DNA of 64,000 nucleotides, from NCBI RefSeq assembly GCF_003429005.1, contig NZ_QVQV01000003.1, positions 496,723 to 560,722 on the forward strand, in the 5' to 3' direction. The translations under genes and the position numbers were made by a program. The notes under the pieces are model-generated. The model did not search any database and had not been told where the DNA came from. It saw nothing but the letters and a program-made list of their open reading frames with translations. This stretch comes from Paraburkholderia sp. DHOC27 (GTDB taxonomy: Bacteria > Pseudomonadota > Gammaproteobacteria > Burkholderiales > Burkholderiaceae). Positions 38,423-47,254 of this stretch are shown piece by piece (the first letter of the stretch is position 1; every line of letters starts with the position of its first letter).

Positions 38423-38796
38423 TTTGTGGAAGATTCCCTTGTCTTTAAATTGACTAATCATCGTATCAACAATTAGTATCTCTAAATACAAGGATGAGTT
38501 CGCGCGGAGCAGATCCTTACCTAACACCTGCTCGTTATCGTAGATCGTTTAGATTGATCCAGGCCGCTCCTTATCGCGCAAGAGATAGATCAGGAGATAA
38601 GGCAGTATGAGCCCAGCGAGGCCGGGCGCGGGGCGCGCGTCAGCGTACCGCTCGACGACGAGGGATGTTGGCTCTGAACGACGCGCAAGCACCGCTGGGT
38701 GGTAACGCAACGCATATATGTTCAACACTGCATGTTCAACGCCGCAGCGACCGCTGCAGCGTCAATCGGGTAGCGCAGAATGATAAAGTGCGACGC
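38423..38796. other. Intergenic region, no gene recognised
   Basis: 374 bases between the CsgG-like gene (minus) and the 3' end of the solute-binding protein gene (minus). AT-rich sequence at 38400-38490 probably holds the lipoprotein-operon promoter. Nothing else was identified. Confidence 0.4.
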
Positions 38797-39591
38797 TCAC
38801 CTCACCGATACATCAATCCCCCCCAAATACTTCTGCGCCAACGCCTTCACCGTGCCGTCGGCCTGCAACTTGGCAATAGCCGCATTCAACTGATTGCGCA
38901 ACGCCGTATCGCCCTTGCGCAGCCCGAACGCTATACCGCTGCCGAGGATTTTGTCGTCGCGCACCGGCTGACCAACAAAGGCGAAGTCCTTGCCATCCGG
39001 GCGTGACAGAAAACCTGTCTGCCCCGCCGGCGCCAGCACCAGAGTTGCGTCCAATCTCCCCGAGACCAGATCTGCGTAAATCTGGTTCTGATCCTGGTAC
39101 GACACGATACTGACACCCGCATTTTCCCAATGCGCCTTCGCGAAGGTTTCCTGAATCGACGCCTGCAGCACGCCCACACGCTTGCCCTTCAGCGACTCCG
39201 GTGTCGGCAGAAGTCCGCTGCTGGTCTTAGCGATCAACTGGGTCGGCACGCGGTAGATCACGTTGGTGAAATCAATCGCCTCGCGACGCTTCTCGGTAGC
39301 ATTCATCGCCGAGTTAATGGCGTCGAACTTGCGGCCCTGAAGCGCAGGGATCAAACCGTCGAACGACGTCTCGACCCACTTGCACGTCAGACGCGCGGTT
39401 GCGCAAACGGCATTGCCGACATCGACATCGAGCCCCTGCAATTGACCGTTCGATCCTTTAGATTCGAACGGCGGATATTGTGCTTCTAGACCAAAGCGCA
39501 GCGTCCCTGCATCGGCCGCAGAACCGCAAACGGAAAGCGTAGCCGCGCTCATCACACACGCGAGCGTCAGCAGCGTCTTAAGCCATTTCAT
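38797..39591 (-). CDS. Periplasmic amino-acid-type ABC solute-binding protein
   Basis: A 264-aa secreted binding protein of the polar amino-acid family (SBP_bac_3). Signal peptide at residues 1-27 (MKWLKTLLTLACVMSAATLS). The mature start TLRFGLEAQYPPFESKG, then LQGLDVDVGNAVCA and FDAINSAMNATEKRREAIDF, matches the lysine/arginine/ornithine or histidine binding group. ATG at 39591 with a GGGGGAG ribosome site. No permease or ATPase genes adjoin, so it is an orphan component. Confidence 0.9.
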   Translation of the reverse strand: MKWLKTLLTLACVMSAATLSVCGSAADAGTLRFGLEAQYPPFESKGSNGQLQGLDVDVGNAVCATARLTCKWVETSFDGLIPALQGRKFDAINSAMNATEKRREAIDFTNVIYRVPTQLIAKTSSGLLPTPESLKGKRVGVLQASIQETFAKAHWENAGVSIVSYQDQNQIYADLVSGRLDATLVLAPAGQTGFLSRPDGKDFAFVGQPVRDDKILGSGIAFGLRKGDTALRNQLNAAIAKLQADGTVKALAQKYLGGIDVSVR

Positions 39592-39706
39592 TTTTTCTCC
39601 CCCTAACCACAATTAAAATTTGCTCCAGCACCGCGCATTTCGTCGCCTCAAAAAATGGCGCCATAAAGCGGCCGGGTATTCGCGAATGCTAAGTTATCCA
39701 AAACAC

Positions 39707-40561
39707 TTAGGAAAGAGCAACATCCGGCGGCGTATTCAACCTCCGATGCGCCAGTACCGGCAATCGCCCGCGCACTTCATCCAGCACGCTGCGCTCGAGT
39801 TCGGCAACCGCGATGCCGGGTCCGTCCGCACGATGCGTTAGCACCTCGCCCCACGGTCCAATAATCATGCTATGTCCGTAAGTGCGCCAGCCGTTCGGAT
39901 GCGTACCGCACTGCCCCGACGCAAGCACGTACGCCTGATTCTCCACAGCCCGCGCTCGCAGCAGCAGTTCCCAATGAGCGAGGCCGGTAGTGTGCGTGAA
40001 CGCCGCGGGCACTGCGATCACATCGGCTGCCGGTCCCACTCGATACAGCTCGGGAAAACGCAGGTCGTAGCACACCGTAAGCCGCATCGTTCCGAACGGA
40101 CCTTGCGCGGTGCCGACACGTTCGCCACCCAGCATCGTGTCGCCTTCCGCATGCTGTTCCGTGCCCTGATTGAAGCTGAACAGATGGATCTTGTCGTAGC
40201 GCGCACTGCATCGTCCCGTGGGATCGAACAGCATCGCCGTGTTGTAGGCGTGCGTGCCGATTCGCGGACCGCTCGCCGGACGAATCGGCACAGTGCCGCC
40301 GATCAGCCATACGTTAGTATCGCGCGCAAGCTGTGCGAGCGCGTGCTGGATCGGCCCATCACCGAATGCTTCAGCGAGCTTCACGCGCTCGTTTTCATCG
40401 CTGCCAATCCAGCAGAAGTATTCCGGCAGACACACCAGCGTCGCGCCGGCCCGTGCAGCCGCTTCAACCCAGCGGCGCGCCTGCGCGAGATTCTCCGCCA
40501 CGTTGTCGGTGCTGCTCATCTGTACGACTGCTGCGACGAGCGCCTCCTGCATTTCACTCAT
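39707..40561 (-). CDS. Nitrilase-family carbon-nitrogen hydrolase (omega-amidase/Nit-like)
   Basis: A 284-aa hydrolase with the nitrilase Glu-Lys-Cys triad: Glu47 in LVCLPEYFC, Lys124 in ARYDKIHLF and Cys164 in LTVCYDLRFPE. The pattern is closest to Nit/omega-amidase or deaminated-glutathione amidase. Ten bases separate it from the aminotransferase gene upstream. This pair fits the glutamine transaminase K / omega-amidase pathway, in which the amidase clears alpha-ketoglutaramate or a related 2-oxoacid amide. The substrate is inferred. Confidence 0.88.
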   Translation of the reverse strand: MSEMQEALVAAVVQMSSTDNVAENLAQARRWVEAAARAGATLVCLPEYFCWIGSDENERVKLAEAFGDGPIQHALAQLARDTNVWLIGGTVPIRPASGPRIGTHAYNTAMLFDPTGRCSARYDKIHLFSFNQGTEQHAEGDTMLGGERVGTAQGPFGTMRLTVCYDLRFPELYRVGPAADVIAVPAAFTHTTGLAHWELLLRARAVENQAYVLASGQCGTHPNGWRTYGHSMIIGPWGEVLTHRADGPGIAVAELERSVLDEVRGRLPVLAHRRLNTPPDVALS

Positions 40562-40571
40562 ACCGGGCCTC

Positions 40572-41726
40572 TCACACTGAACATAGCCGGCGCGCCCCTT
40601 CCATCAGTGTGGCGTCGTCCTTCGAGAAACTCAGCCGGACCACGCCGCCGTCGGTGCCGTCGGTATAAAAGGCCGAGAGCGGAATCGTCGCCACCCGCAC
40701 ATCGCGGATCAGACGCAGCACGAAGTCGCTATCGCTTTCATCGGAAAAGCCGCGGAAGCGCGCCAGCATGAAGAAACTACCTTGGCTAGGCAGCAGTTCA
40801 AAACGCGATTCGCGCAGCGCGTGCACCAGCAAATCGCGTTTCTGCTGATAGAACGCCGACAAGCCGAGATAGCTTTCCGGTTTCGCCAACGCTTCCACGA
40901 ACGCGTATTGCATCGGCGTATCCGCGGAAAACACCATGAATTGATGCACCTTGCGGATCTCGTCCATCAACTCGGCGGGTGCGAGGCAATAGCCTACGCG
41001 CCAGCCTGTTACATGAAACGACTTGCCGAACGACGACACGATCACACTGCGTTGCGCGAGTTCGGTGTGTCGCGCCATGCTCTGATGTTCGGCGCCATCG
41101 AAGATCACGTGTTCGTACACCTCGTCGGAAAGGATCACGATATCGGTGTTCTGTGTGATGGCTTTGAGCCGCGCAATGTCGGCGTCGTCGAACACGGTCG
41201 CGGTGGGATTGTGCGGCGTGTTGATGATGATCATGCGGGTCTTCGGCGTGATCGCGGCACTTACCTCGTCCCAGTTCACGCGAAAATCCTGCAGCGAGAG
41301 CTTGATCGGCACGGGCGTTGCGCCCTGCAATCGCACGATGGGTGCGTAACTGTCGAACGACGGCTCGAAGTAAATCACCTCGTCACCGGGATGCACGAGC
41401 GCGCTGATCGTCGAATAGAGACCTTCGCTCGCGCTCGCGATGACGGTAACTTCGGTGGCGGGATCGTAACGCGCGCCGTACAGCGTTTCGACCTTGCTGG
41501 CGAGCGCGTCGCGCAGCGCGCCGATGCCGGCCATCGGCGCGTACTGGTTATGTCCTGCGCGCATGGCCTGCGCGACGCCGTCGACCAGTTTCGGATCCGG
41601 TGCGAAATTCGGCGCACCTTGCGAAAGATTCAGCGCTTCGTGCTGAGCGGCCAGTTGACCGATCACGGTAAAGATCGTCGTGCCTACATCGGGCAGCTTC
41701 GAGCGGGCGTGCAAGGCGCTCTGCAT
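40572..41726 (-). CDS. PLP-dependent aminotransferase (methionine/glutamine transaminase K type)
   Basis: A 384-aa class I/II aminotransferase. The PLP lysine is in SSFGKSFHVTGWRVGY. Other family blocks are LSQGAPNFAPDPKLVDGVAQ, NTPHNPTATVFDDADI and ILSDEVYEHVIFDG. This profile is of the YbdL/MtnE/KYAT group that uses methionine, glutamine or aromatic amino acids. It is coupled to the downstream nitrilase-family amidase, suggesting methionine salvage transamination. Confidence 0.9.
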   Translation of the reverse strand: MQSALHARSKLPDVGTTIFTVIGQLAAQHEALNLSQGAPNFAPDPKLVDGVAQAMRAGHNQYAPMAGIGALRDALASKVETLYGARYDPATEVTVIASASEGLYSTISALVHPGDEVIYFEPSFDSYAPIVRLQGATPVPIKLSLQDFRVNWDEVSAAITPKTRMIIINTPHNPTATVFDDADIARLKAITQNTDIVILSDEVYEHVIFDGAEHQSMARHTELAQRSVIVSSFGKSFHVTGWRVGYCLAPAELMDEIRKVHQFMVFSADTPMQYAFVEALAKPESYLGLSAFYQQKRDLLVHALRESRFELLPSQGSFFMLARFRGFSDESDSDFVLRLIRDVRVATIPLSAFYTDGTDGGVVRLSFSKDDATLMEGARRLCSV

Positions 41727-41889
41727 AACGGTTTCTCCATCTGACAGCGAGGCTGCGGAAGGTCCAGAAGCAGGACGCTCCAGCCGGTTTGATGATTAGG
41801 CATCAGCCGGCGCGCGGTCACAATCGATACTTTGTCATGCGCGGCATGCGTTTCCCTCATGGCAGCGAGAGGGAAACGGCGCCTCGCGA

Positions 41890-43311
41890 CTACTCGTCCA
41901 TCAGGCGCACCTTCACCTTCTTACCTTTCACTTTGCCCGCGCTGAGCTTGCGCAAAGCATCGCGCGCCACGCTGCGTTCGACCGCGACATAGGTCGAAAA
42001 CTCGGTCACGTTGATCTTGCCGATCTGCGAACCCGCGAAGCCCGCTTCGCCAGTCAGGGCGCCAAGCACATCGCCCGGGCGGATTTTTTCCTTGCGGCCG
42101 CCGAGAATCTGCAACGTCTCCATGGGCGGCAACAGCCGTTCGTTGCTGGTCGAGGTGAGCTCGGACAGCGGATGCCATTCCACTTCGCGCCCCTGCGCCT
42201 GTTCGAGACTGCCCACGCGACCCATCTCGTTCATGCTCGCGAGACTGAGCGCCCAGCCTTCCTGATCGGCCCGCCCCGTGCGGCCAATGCGGTGCACGTG
42301 CACTTCCGGGTCAGGCGTCACGTCGACGTTGATCACCGCTTCGAGTTGCGCGATATCCAGGCCACGCGCCGCGACGTCCGTCGCCACCAGTACCGAGCAG
42401 CTGCGATTCGCAAACTGGATCAGCACCTGATCGCGTTCGCGCTGATCCAGTTCGCCATGCAGCGCCAACGCGTGAAACCCTTGCGCGCGAAGCACGTCGA
42501 GCAAATCGCGGCACTGTTGCTTGGTGTTGCAGAACGCCAGTGTGCTGACGGGCCGGTAGTGATTCAACAACAGGCCAACGGCGTGCAAGCGGCTGTCTTC
42601 GGTTACTTCGTAAAAGCGTTGGCGAATCTTGCTGTCGTCGTGGCGCTCTTCGAGTTTAACTTCCTTCGGATTACGAAGAAATTGTTGACTCAGCTTGATG
42701 ATACCGTCGGGGTACGTTGCGGAAAACAGCAGCGTTTGCCGCTCCTTCGGACACTGACGCACGACCGTCGCAATATCGTCGAAAAAGCCCATGTCGAGCA
42801 TGCGATCCGCCTCGTCCAGCACCAGCGTGTTGAGCGCGCCCAGCGCGAGGCTGCCGCGTTCGAGGTGATCCATGATGCGGCCCGGTGTGCCGACCACGAT
42901 ATGCGCGCCCTGCTCGAGGCTCGCCGTTTGCGGACGCATGGGCGTACCGCCGCACAGCGTCAGCACCTTGATGTTCTGCTCCGCGCGCGCGAGGCGGCGA
43001 ATCTCCTGCGTCACCTGATCGGCGAGTTCACGGGTCGGGCACAGCACCATCGCTTGCACAGCGAAATTGCGAGCATCGAGTCGGGCCAGCAGCGCGAGCG
43101 AAAACGCGGCGGTCTTGCCGCTGCCGGTTTTTGCCTGCGCGATCAGATCGTGGCCGGCCAGTGCGATGGGCAGGCTCGCGGCCTGGATCGGCGTCATGTC
43201 GACGTAGCCGAGCTGATCGAGATTCGCCAACATGGCGGGCGCCAGCGGCAGCAGGCTAAACGGCTTGCCTGGGGGCGCAGCAGCGGTCGTGGTGGTCGTG
43301 GGACTGTTCAT
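41890..43311 (-). CDS. dbpA: ATP-dependent RNA helicase DbpA
   Basis: A 473-aa DEAD-box helicase acting in 50S ribosome assembly. The Q motif region, AKTGSGKTAAF (Walker A), PTRELADQV, TPGRIMDHL, VLDEADRMLD and LLFSATYPDG form domain 1. ALHGELDQRERDQ, VATDVAARGLDI and HRIGRTGRA form domain 2. The C-terminal about 75 residues (METLQILGGRKEKIRPGDVL) are the DbpA RNA-binding domain that recognises 23S hairpin 92. Confidence 0.95.
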   Translation of the reverse strand: MNSPTTTTTAAAPPGKPFSLLPLAPAMLANLDQLGYVDMTPIQAASLPIALAGHDLIAQAKTGSGKTAAFSLALLARLDARNFAVQAMVLCPTRELADQVTQEIRRLARAEQNIKVLTLCGGTPMRPQTASLEQGAHIVVGTPGRIMDHLERGSLALGALNTLVLDEADRMLDMGFFDDIATVVRQCPKERQTLLFSATYPDGIIKLSQQFLRNPKEVKLEERHDDSKIRQRFYEVTEDSRLHAVGLLLNHYRPVSTLAFCNTKQQCRDLLDVLRAQGFHALALHGELDQRERDQVLIQFANRSCSVLVATDVAARGLDIAQLEAVINVDVTPDPEVHVHRIGRTGRADQEGWALSLASMNEMGRVGSLEQAQGREVEWHPLSELTSTSNERLLPPMETLQILGGRKEKIRPGDVLGALTGEAGFAGSQIGKINVTEFSTYVAVERSVARDALRKLSAGKVKGKKVKVRLMDE

Positions 43312-43331
43312 GTGTGAGTGGCTCAGGTGGC

Positions 43332-43517
43332 TTACAGGAAGGGACGGCCTTCGATCTGCTCGTAGACCACCGAGCCATCGTCCGCGTCGAAGCGCTCGAC
43401 GTAATTACGCGCGCCGCACATCGGGCAGCGGAACAACAGCCCCTGGCCCTCGTTCTTGATCACGACGTCCGACTCTTCCCACTGCGCTTCGCAGGACTGA
43501 TTTCTACACTTGAACAC
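43332..43517 (-). CDS. Small zinc-ribbon protein
   Basis: 61 codons from a GTG at 43517 with GGAG eight bases upstream. Two cysteine pairs (CRNQSC, Cys4/Cys9, and CPMC, Cys31/Cys34) form a likely zinc ribbon. A longer in-frame reading to 43694 overlaps the MerR gene and adds non-family sequence. It sits 20 bases upstream of dbpA on the same strand. Function unknown; RNA or protein binding is possible. Confidence 0.75.
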   Translation of the reverse strand: MFKCRNQSCEAQWEESDVVIKNEGQGLLFRCPMCGARNYVERFDADDGSVVYEQIEGRPFL

Positions 43518-43623
43518 GTTTGATTCTCCAGCTTCGATTCGTTTGTTGATGAGTTGGTCCGGCGCGGTTCGAATGATGGAACCGCCGGAGCCACAGGCCC
43601 TGCACCGACTGACCGACGCCGCT

Positions 43624-44055
43624 TCAACCCAGACGCGTATGTCGCGAATGAGGCGCGCTGACTTCCATCTCGGCCAATTCGCAGGCAGTGCCACCGTCCT
43701 CGACCACCTGCGCGGCCTGCCCTTGCTCGCGCAGTGTCGTCAATTGCGCCTTCAATTGCTCGAGTTCGCCGATGCGCGCGTCCACATGAGCGATGTGCGT
43801 GTCGACGAGTGCATGGATCGCGTCACCGCCTCCGTCCGCCGTATCGGACAGACATAGCAGCGTGCGAATCTGGTCATGCGTCATGTCGAGCGCGCGACAG
43901 TTGCGAATGAAGCACAGGCGCTCGACGTGCCGCGCGGCATAACGACGGTAGTTGGCTTCGGTGCGATCCGCTGCGGGCAACAGGCCCTCTTTTTCGTAGA
44001 AGCGGATGGTTTCGGTGGTGCAGTGGGCAATCTTCGCGAGTTCGCCGATTTTCAT
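43624..44055 (-). CDS. MerR-family regulator, CadR/PbrR-like but lacking key metal cysteines
   Basis: A 143-aa regulator. The N-terminus MKIGELAKIAHCTTETIRFY and NYRRYAARHVERLCFIRNCR are very close to the CadR/PbrR subgroup. In the effector half the position of the conserved Cys77 of CadR falls in a GGG stretch (75-77). Of the C-terminal cysteine pair only one remains (Cys125). It may therefore sense something other than Cd/Pb, or have lost sensing. A cadR-type dyad lies 32 bases upstream. Confidence 0.88.
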   Translation of the reverse strand: MKIGELAKIAHCTTETIRFYEKEGLLPAADRTEANYRRYAARHVERLCFIRNCRALDMTHDQIRTLLCLSDTADGGGDAIHALVDTHIAHVDARIGELEQLKAQLTTLREQGQAAQVVEDGGTACELAEMEVSAPHSRHTRLG

Positions 44056-44086
44056 GAACCCTCCAGCTTGCGCCGCAGACCTGCAG

Positions 44087-44107
44087 ACCTTGTAGTGGCT
44101 ACAAGGT
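44087..44107. promoter_or_regulatory. MerR-type operator dyad
   Basis: A perfect 9-bp inverted repeat (accttgtag / ctacaaggt) with a 3-base centre, just upstream of the MerR gene. It closely resembles CadR/PbrR operators, which lie between stretched -35 and -10 elements. In the plus direction it is followed by tttact at a -10-like distance, but no target gene follows directly. Confidence 0.7.
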
Positions 44108-44352
44108 GTTTACTAGACCACAAATCCCGACCATAAGCCACCCTGGGACGCGTTTGGCAGTCAGCGCCAGAAGGCGGAAGGTGAGCGAAAAGCCCGTGTG
44201 AATGAACAGTGGCAACGGTGATCAATTTCTGAACACCGGGCGGACATGTTGTTCACAATCGGTACGTGCCGACATTCGCACGCCGGCGCGTCGGTCTGCA
44301 CAGCGCCACGCCTGCGCCCGTGCAGCGTACGGCACTCCGCAGTTTCCCGCAT

Positions 44353-44367
44353 TGGCACGCTTCTGGC
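44353..44367 (+). promoter_or_regulatory. Candidate sigma-54 promoter for the aldehyde dehydrogenase
   Basis: tGGcacgcttctgGC has the -24 GG and -12 GC with exactly 10 bases between (GG 44354-44355, GC 44366-44367) and the TGGCAC half of the consensus. It lies 70 bases before the aldehyde dehydrogenase ATG, and related exaC/acoD genes use sigma-54. The other 300 bases of the spacer hold the MerR dyad and no gene. Confidence 0.55.
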
Positions 44368-44436
44368 GTAAGCGACGGACGGTTTGCGGATCACCGCACC
44401 GGGCACAGACCATTCGACCATGTGAGGAGCACACAG

Positions 44437-45957
44437 ATGAACCATGCAGAGATGCAGTTTCTGACCACCGAATTCCCGTACAAGAAGCAATATGACAACT
44501 TCATTGGCGGCCAGTGGGTGAAGCCTGTCGGCGGCGAATACTTCGACAATATCTCTCCCATTACGGGCGAACCGTTCACCTCAATTCCGCGTTCGCGTGA
44601 AGCGGACGTCGAACTCGCGCTCGATGCTGCGCACAAGGCCAAGACCGCATGGGGCAAGACCTCGGTGGCGGACCGCGCCAACATCCTCAACCGCATCGCT
44701 GACCGCATGGAAGCGAATCTTCAGCGCATCGCGGTGGCTGAGACGATCGACAACGGCAAACCGCTGCGCGAGACGATGGCCGCGGATATCCCGCTTGCTA
44801 TCGACCATTTCCGCTATTTCGCCGGCGCGGTGCGCGCGCAGGAAGGCTCGATCTCGCAGGTGGACGAGGACACGGTGGCGTATCACTTCCACGAACCGCT
44901 TGGCGTGGTCGGCCAGATCATTCCGTGGAATTTCCCGATCCTGATGGCCGTGTGGAAGCTTGCGCCCGCTTTGGCCGCTGGCAATTGCGTGGTGCTGAAA
45001 CCGGCCGAGCAAACGCCTGCCTCGATTCTCGTGCTGCTCGAAATCATTCAGGACCTGCTACCGCCGGGCGTGATCAACGTGGTCAACGGCTTTGGTCTGG
45101 AAGCAGGCAAGCCGCTCGCGTCGAACAAGCGCATCTCCAAGATCGCCTTTACTGGCGAAACGACCACGGGCCGTCTGATCATGCAGTACGCGAGCCAGAA
45201 TCTGATTCCGGTGACGCTGGAACTGGGCGGCAAGAGCCCGAACATTTTCTTCGCCGACGTGCTGGACCATGACGACAGCTTCTTCGACAAGGCGCTGGAA
45301 GGCTTCACGATGTTCGCGCTGAATCAGGGTGAAGTGTGTACCTGCCCGTCGCGCGTGCTGATCGAAGAGAAGATCTACGACAAGTTCATGGAACGCGCAC
45401 TCAAGCGCGTGGAAGCGATCGTTCAGGGCCACCCGCTCGACACGAAAACCATGATCGGCGCGCAGGCCTCGCAGGAACAGCTTGAAAAGATCCTGTCGTA
45501 TCTGGACCTCGGCAAGAAGGAAGGCGCGGAATGCCTGACGGGCGGTGAACGCAATCCGCTCAACGGCGAACTGCAGAACGGCTATTACATCAAGCCGACC
45601 GTGTTCCGTGGTCACAACAAGATGCGCATCTTTCAGGAAGAAATCTTCGGCCCGGTGGTTTCGGTGACGACGTTCAAGAACGAAGACGAAGCGCTGGAAA
45701 TCGCCAACGACACGCTTTACGGTCTCGGCGCCGGTGTCTGGACGCGCGACGGCACGCGTGCGTATCGCTTTGGCCGCGCCATTCAAGCCGGCCGCGTGTG
45801 GACCAACTGCTATCACGCCTATCCGGCGCACGCAGCGTTTGGTGGCTACAAGCAGTCGGGCATTGGCCGCGAGAATCACAAGATGATGCTCGATCACTAC
45901 CAGCAAACCAAGAATCTCCTCGTCAGCTACAGCGATAAGCCGCTCGGCTTTTTCTGA
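44437..45957 (+). CDS. NAD-dependent (acet)aldehyde dehydrogenase, ExaC/AcoD type
   Basis: A 506-aa aldehyde dehydrogenase. The catalytic Cys301 is in [11 protein letters not shown] and the general-base Glu in [15 protein letters not shown]-binding blocks are [19 protein letters not shown] and FTGETTTGR. The subgroup (ExaC/AcoD/AldA) oxidises acetaldehyde to acetate. ATG at 44437 follows AGGAG. DUF779 comes 63 bases downstream, a usual pairing for this subgroup. The nearby eutBC genes produce acetaldehyde from ethanolamine, which fits a shared pathway. Confidence 0.94.
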   Translation: MNHAEMQFLTTEFPYKKQYDNFIGGQWVKPVGGEYFDNISPITGEPFTSIPRSREADVELALDAAHKAKTAWGKTSVADRANILNRIADRMEANLQRIAVAETIDNGKPLRETMAADIPLAIDHFRYFAGAVRAQEGSISQVDEDTVAYHFHEPLGVVGQIIPWNFPILMAVWKLAPALAAGNCVVLKPAEQTPASILVLLEIIQDLLPPGVINVVNGFGLEAGKPLASNKRISKIAFTGETTTGRLIMQYASQNLIPVTLELGGKSPNIFFADVLDHDDSFFDKALEGFTMFALNQGEVCTCPSRVLIEEKIYDKFMERALKRVEAIVQGHPLDTKTMIGAQASQEQLEKILSYLDLGKKEGAECLTGGERNPLNGELQNGYYIKPTVFRGHNKMRIFQEEIFGPVVSVTTFKNEDEALEIANDTLYGLGAGVWTRDGTRAYRFGRAIQAGRVWTNCYHAYPAHAAFGGYKQSGIGRENHKMMLDHYQQTKNLLVSYSDKPLGFF

Positions 45958-46020
45958 GTCTGACTTCCTGACGGGCGGGCCGCTTCGTGCGGCTCGCTCT
46001 CTTTTTCAAAAGGAGACGTC

Positions 46021-46413
46021 ATGGCTGAAAAGGAAGTGGAACGGGTCATCGTGACGCCGGAAGCTGCGGAGTTGATCGGCAAGTTGCGGGCCGAACATGG
46101 TCACCTGATCTTTCATCAATCCGGTGGATGCTGCGACGGCAGTGCGCCGATGTGCTTTCCGGCCAAAGAGTTCATCGTGGGTTCGTCGGATGTGAAGCTT
46201 GGCACGATCGCGGAAGTGCCGTTCTACATGAGCGAATCGCAGTTCGAGTACTGGCGCAGCACGCAGTTGATCATCGATGTCGTGCCAGGAACCGGCGGCA
46301 TGTTTTCGCTGGAAGGGTCGACGGGCAAGCGCTTTTTAACTCGCTCACGGCTTTTCGAAGACGACGAAAATGCGTGGCTGGATACGCATCCTGTCGAACG
46401 CGTTGCGGCCTGA
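46021..46413 (+). CDS. DUF779 protein
   Basis: A 130-aa protein of the DUF779 family, typically encoded after ExaC-like aldehyde dehydrogenases. It carries a conserved HQSGGCCDGSAPMCFP stretch with adjacent cysteines, suggestive of a metal or redox site. Cytoplasmic. Ribosome site AAAGGAG precedes the ATG. Molecular role unknown; likely an accessory protein for aldehyde oxidation. Confidence 0.9.
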   Translation: MAEKEVERVIVTPEAAELIGKLRAEHGHLIFHQSGGCCDGSAPMCFPAKEFIVGSSDVKLGTIAEVPFYMSESQFEYWRSTQLIIDVVPGTGGMFSLEGSTGKRFLTRSRLFEDDENAWLDTHPVERVAA

Positions 46414-46453
46414 TTCTATGTGATGGCCTGATTCTATGTGATGGCCTGATTCA
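46407..46453. repeat. Tandem 18-bp repeat over the DUF779 stop codon
   Basis: The 18-base unit ggcctgattctatgtgat occurs twice plus an 11-base partial third copy. The first unit contains the DUF779 TGA. It looks like a slippage array at the convergent gene end. Confidence 0.8.
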
Positions 46454-47254
46454 TTGTTTTGCCTCACGCGGCGCCGGAATGGGCGCCGCGTTTTCGTTGG
46501 GCGCGTCATTCAGCAACGCGTCGCTGTCGTCCTTTAGACCGACACCCGTAAGTCCCAGACGACGCGCATGCGTCAACAGATAGTGCAGCTTGTGTGCCGC
46601 TGCCGCGTAGTTCAAACCTTCTGGCCGCACGTTCGAAATGCAATTGCGTTGCGCGTCTGTGCAGCCCACTTTCGGCGCATACGTCAGATAAATACCGAGG
46701 CTATCCGGCGAGCTTAGTCCTGGGCGTTCGCCGATCAACATCACCACCATTTTGCTTTTCAGCAGTTCGCCAATCTCATCACCGAGCGCCACGCGTGCCT
46801 GTCTTGCAACCACCATCGGGCCAATCTTCCAGTCAGCGAGTCGCGCTACAACCGCCTGCATGAGCGGGATGGATTGCTTCGACGCGGCGAAAGCCGAGAG
46901 GCCGTCCGCGATCACGAACACCACTTCTGGCGGTTCAACGCTGCTCTGCGCGAGCAGCGCCCTGCTCTCATCGGACAAACGCCGTCCCAGATCGGGACGC
47001 CGCAGATAATGCTCGCGGTCAGGCGCCGCGCTGTGTACGTCGAGCGTCGTGAATCCATGCGCGCGCAACTGCTCGTGCAATGCGTCTGCATCAAGAGGAT
47101 GATGCACAGCGTCGCGCGCCTGCGCGTGCGAAAGATTGAACGCGAGCAACGCTTCGGTTGGCATGCCACTGCCTGCGCGGCCCAATGCGATGCGCGCGTT
47201 GGTGAACTGGCGCAACGCGCTCCAAGGGTTCTTTTCGATGAAGTCGCGGCTCAT
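46451..47254 (-). CDS. eutC: Ethanolamine ammonia-lyase small subunit EutC
   Basis: A 267-aa small subunit of the B12-dependent ethanolamine ammonia-lyase that yields acetaldehyde and ammonia. Family blocks are NARIALGRAGSGMPT, VVFVIADGLSA, VMLIGERPGLSSPDSLGIYL and CISNVRPEGL. Its ATG overlaps the eutB stop (ATGA). The extreme C-terminus overlaps a plus-strand terminator. Confidence 0.96.
   Translation of the reverse strand: MSRDFIEKNPWSALRQFTNARIALGRAGSGMPTEALLAFNLSHAQARDAVHHPLDADALHEQLRAHGFTTLDVHSAAPDREHYLRRPDLGRRLSDESRALLAQSSVEPPEVVFVIADGLSAFAASKQSIPLMQAVVARLADWKIGPMVVARQARVALGDEIGELLKSKMVVMLIGERPGLSSPDSLGIYLTYAPKVGCTDAQRNCISNVRPEGLNYAAAAHKLHYLLTHARRLGLTGVGLKDDSDALLNDAPNENAAPIPAPREAKQ
46467..46494 (+). 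terminator. Terminator of the aldehyde dehydrogenase-DUF779 operon, inside the eutC 3' end
   Basis: A 9-bp perfect stem cgcggcgcc/ggcgccgcg with a 6-base loop, followed by tttt on the plus strand. It lies within the last codons of convergent eutC. Confidence 0.75.
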
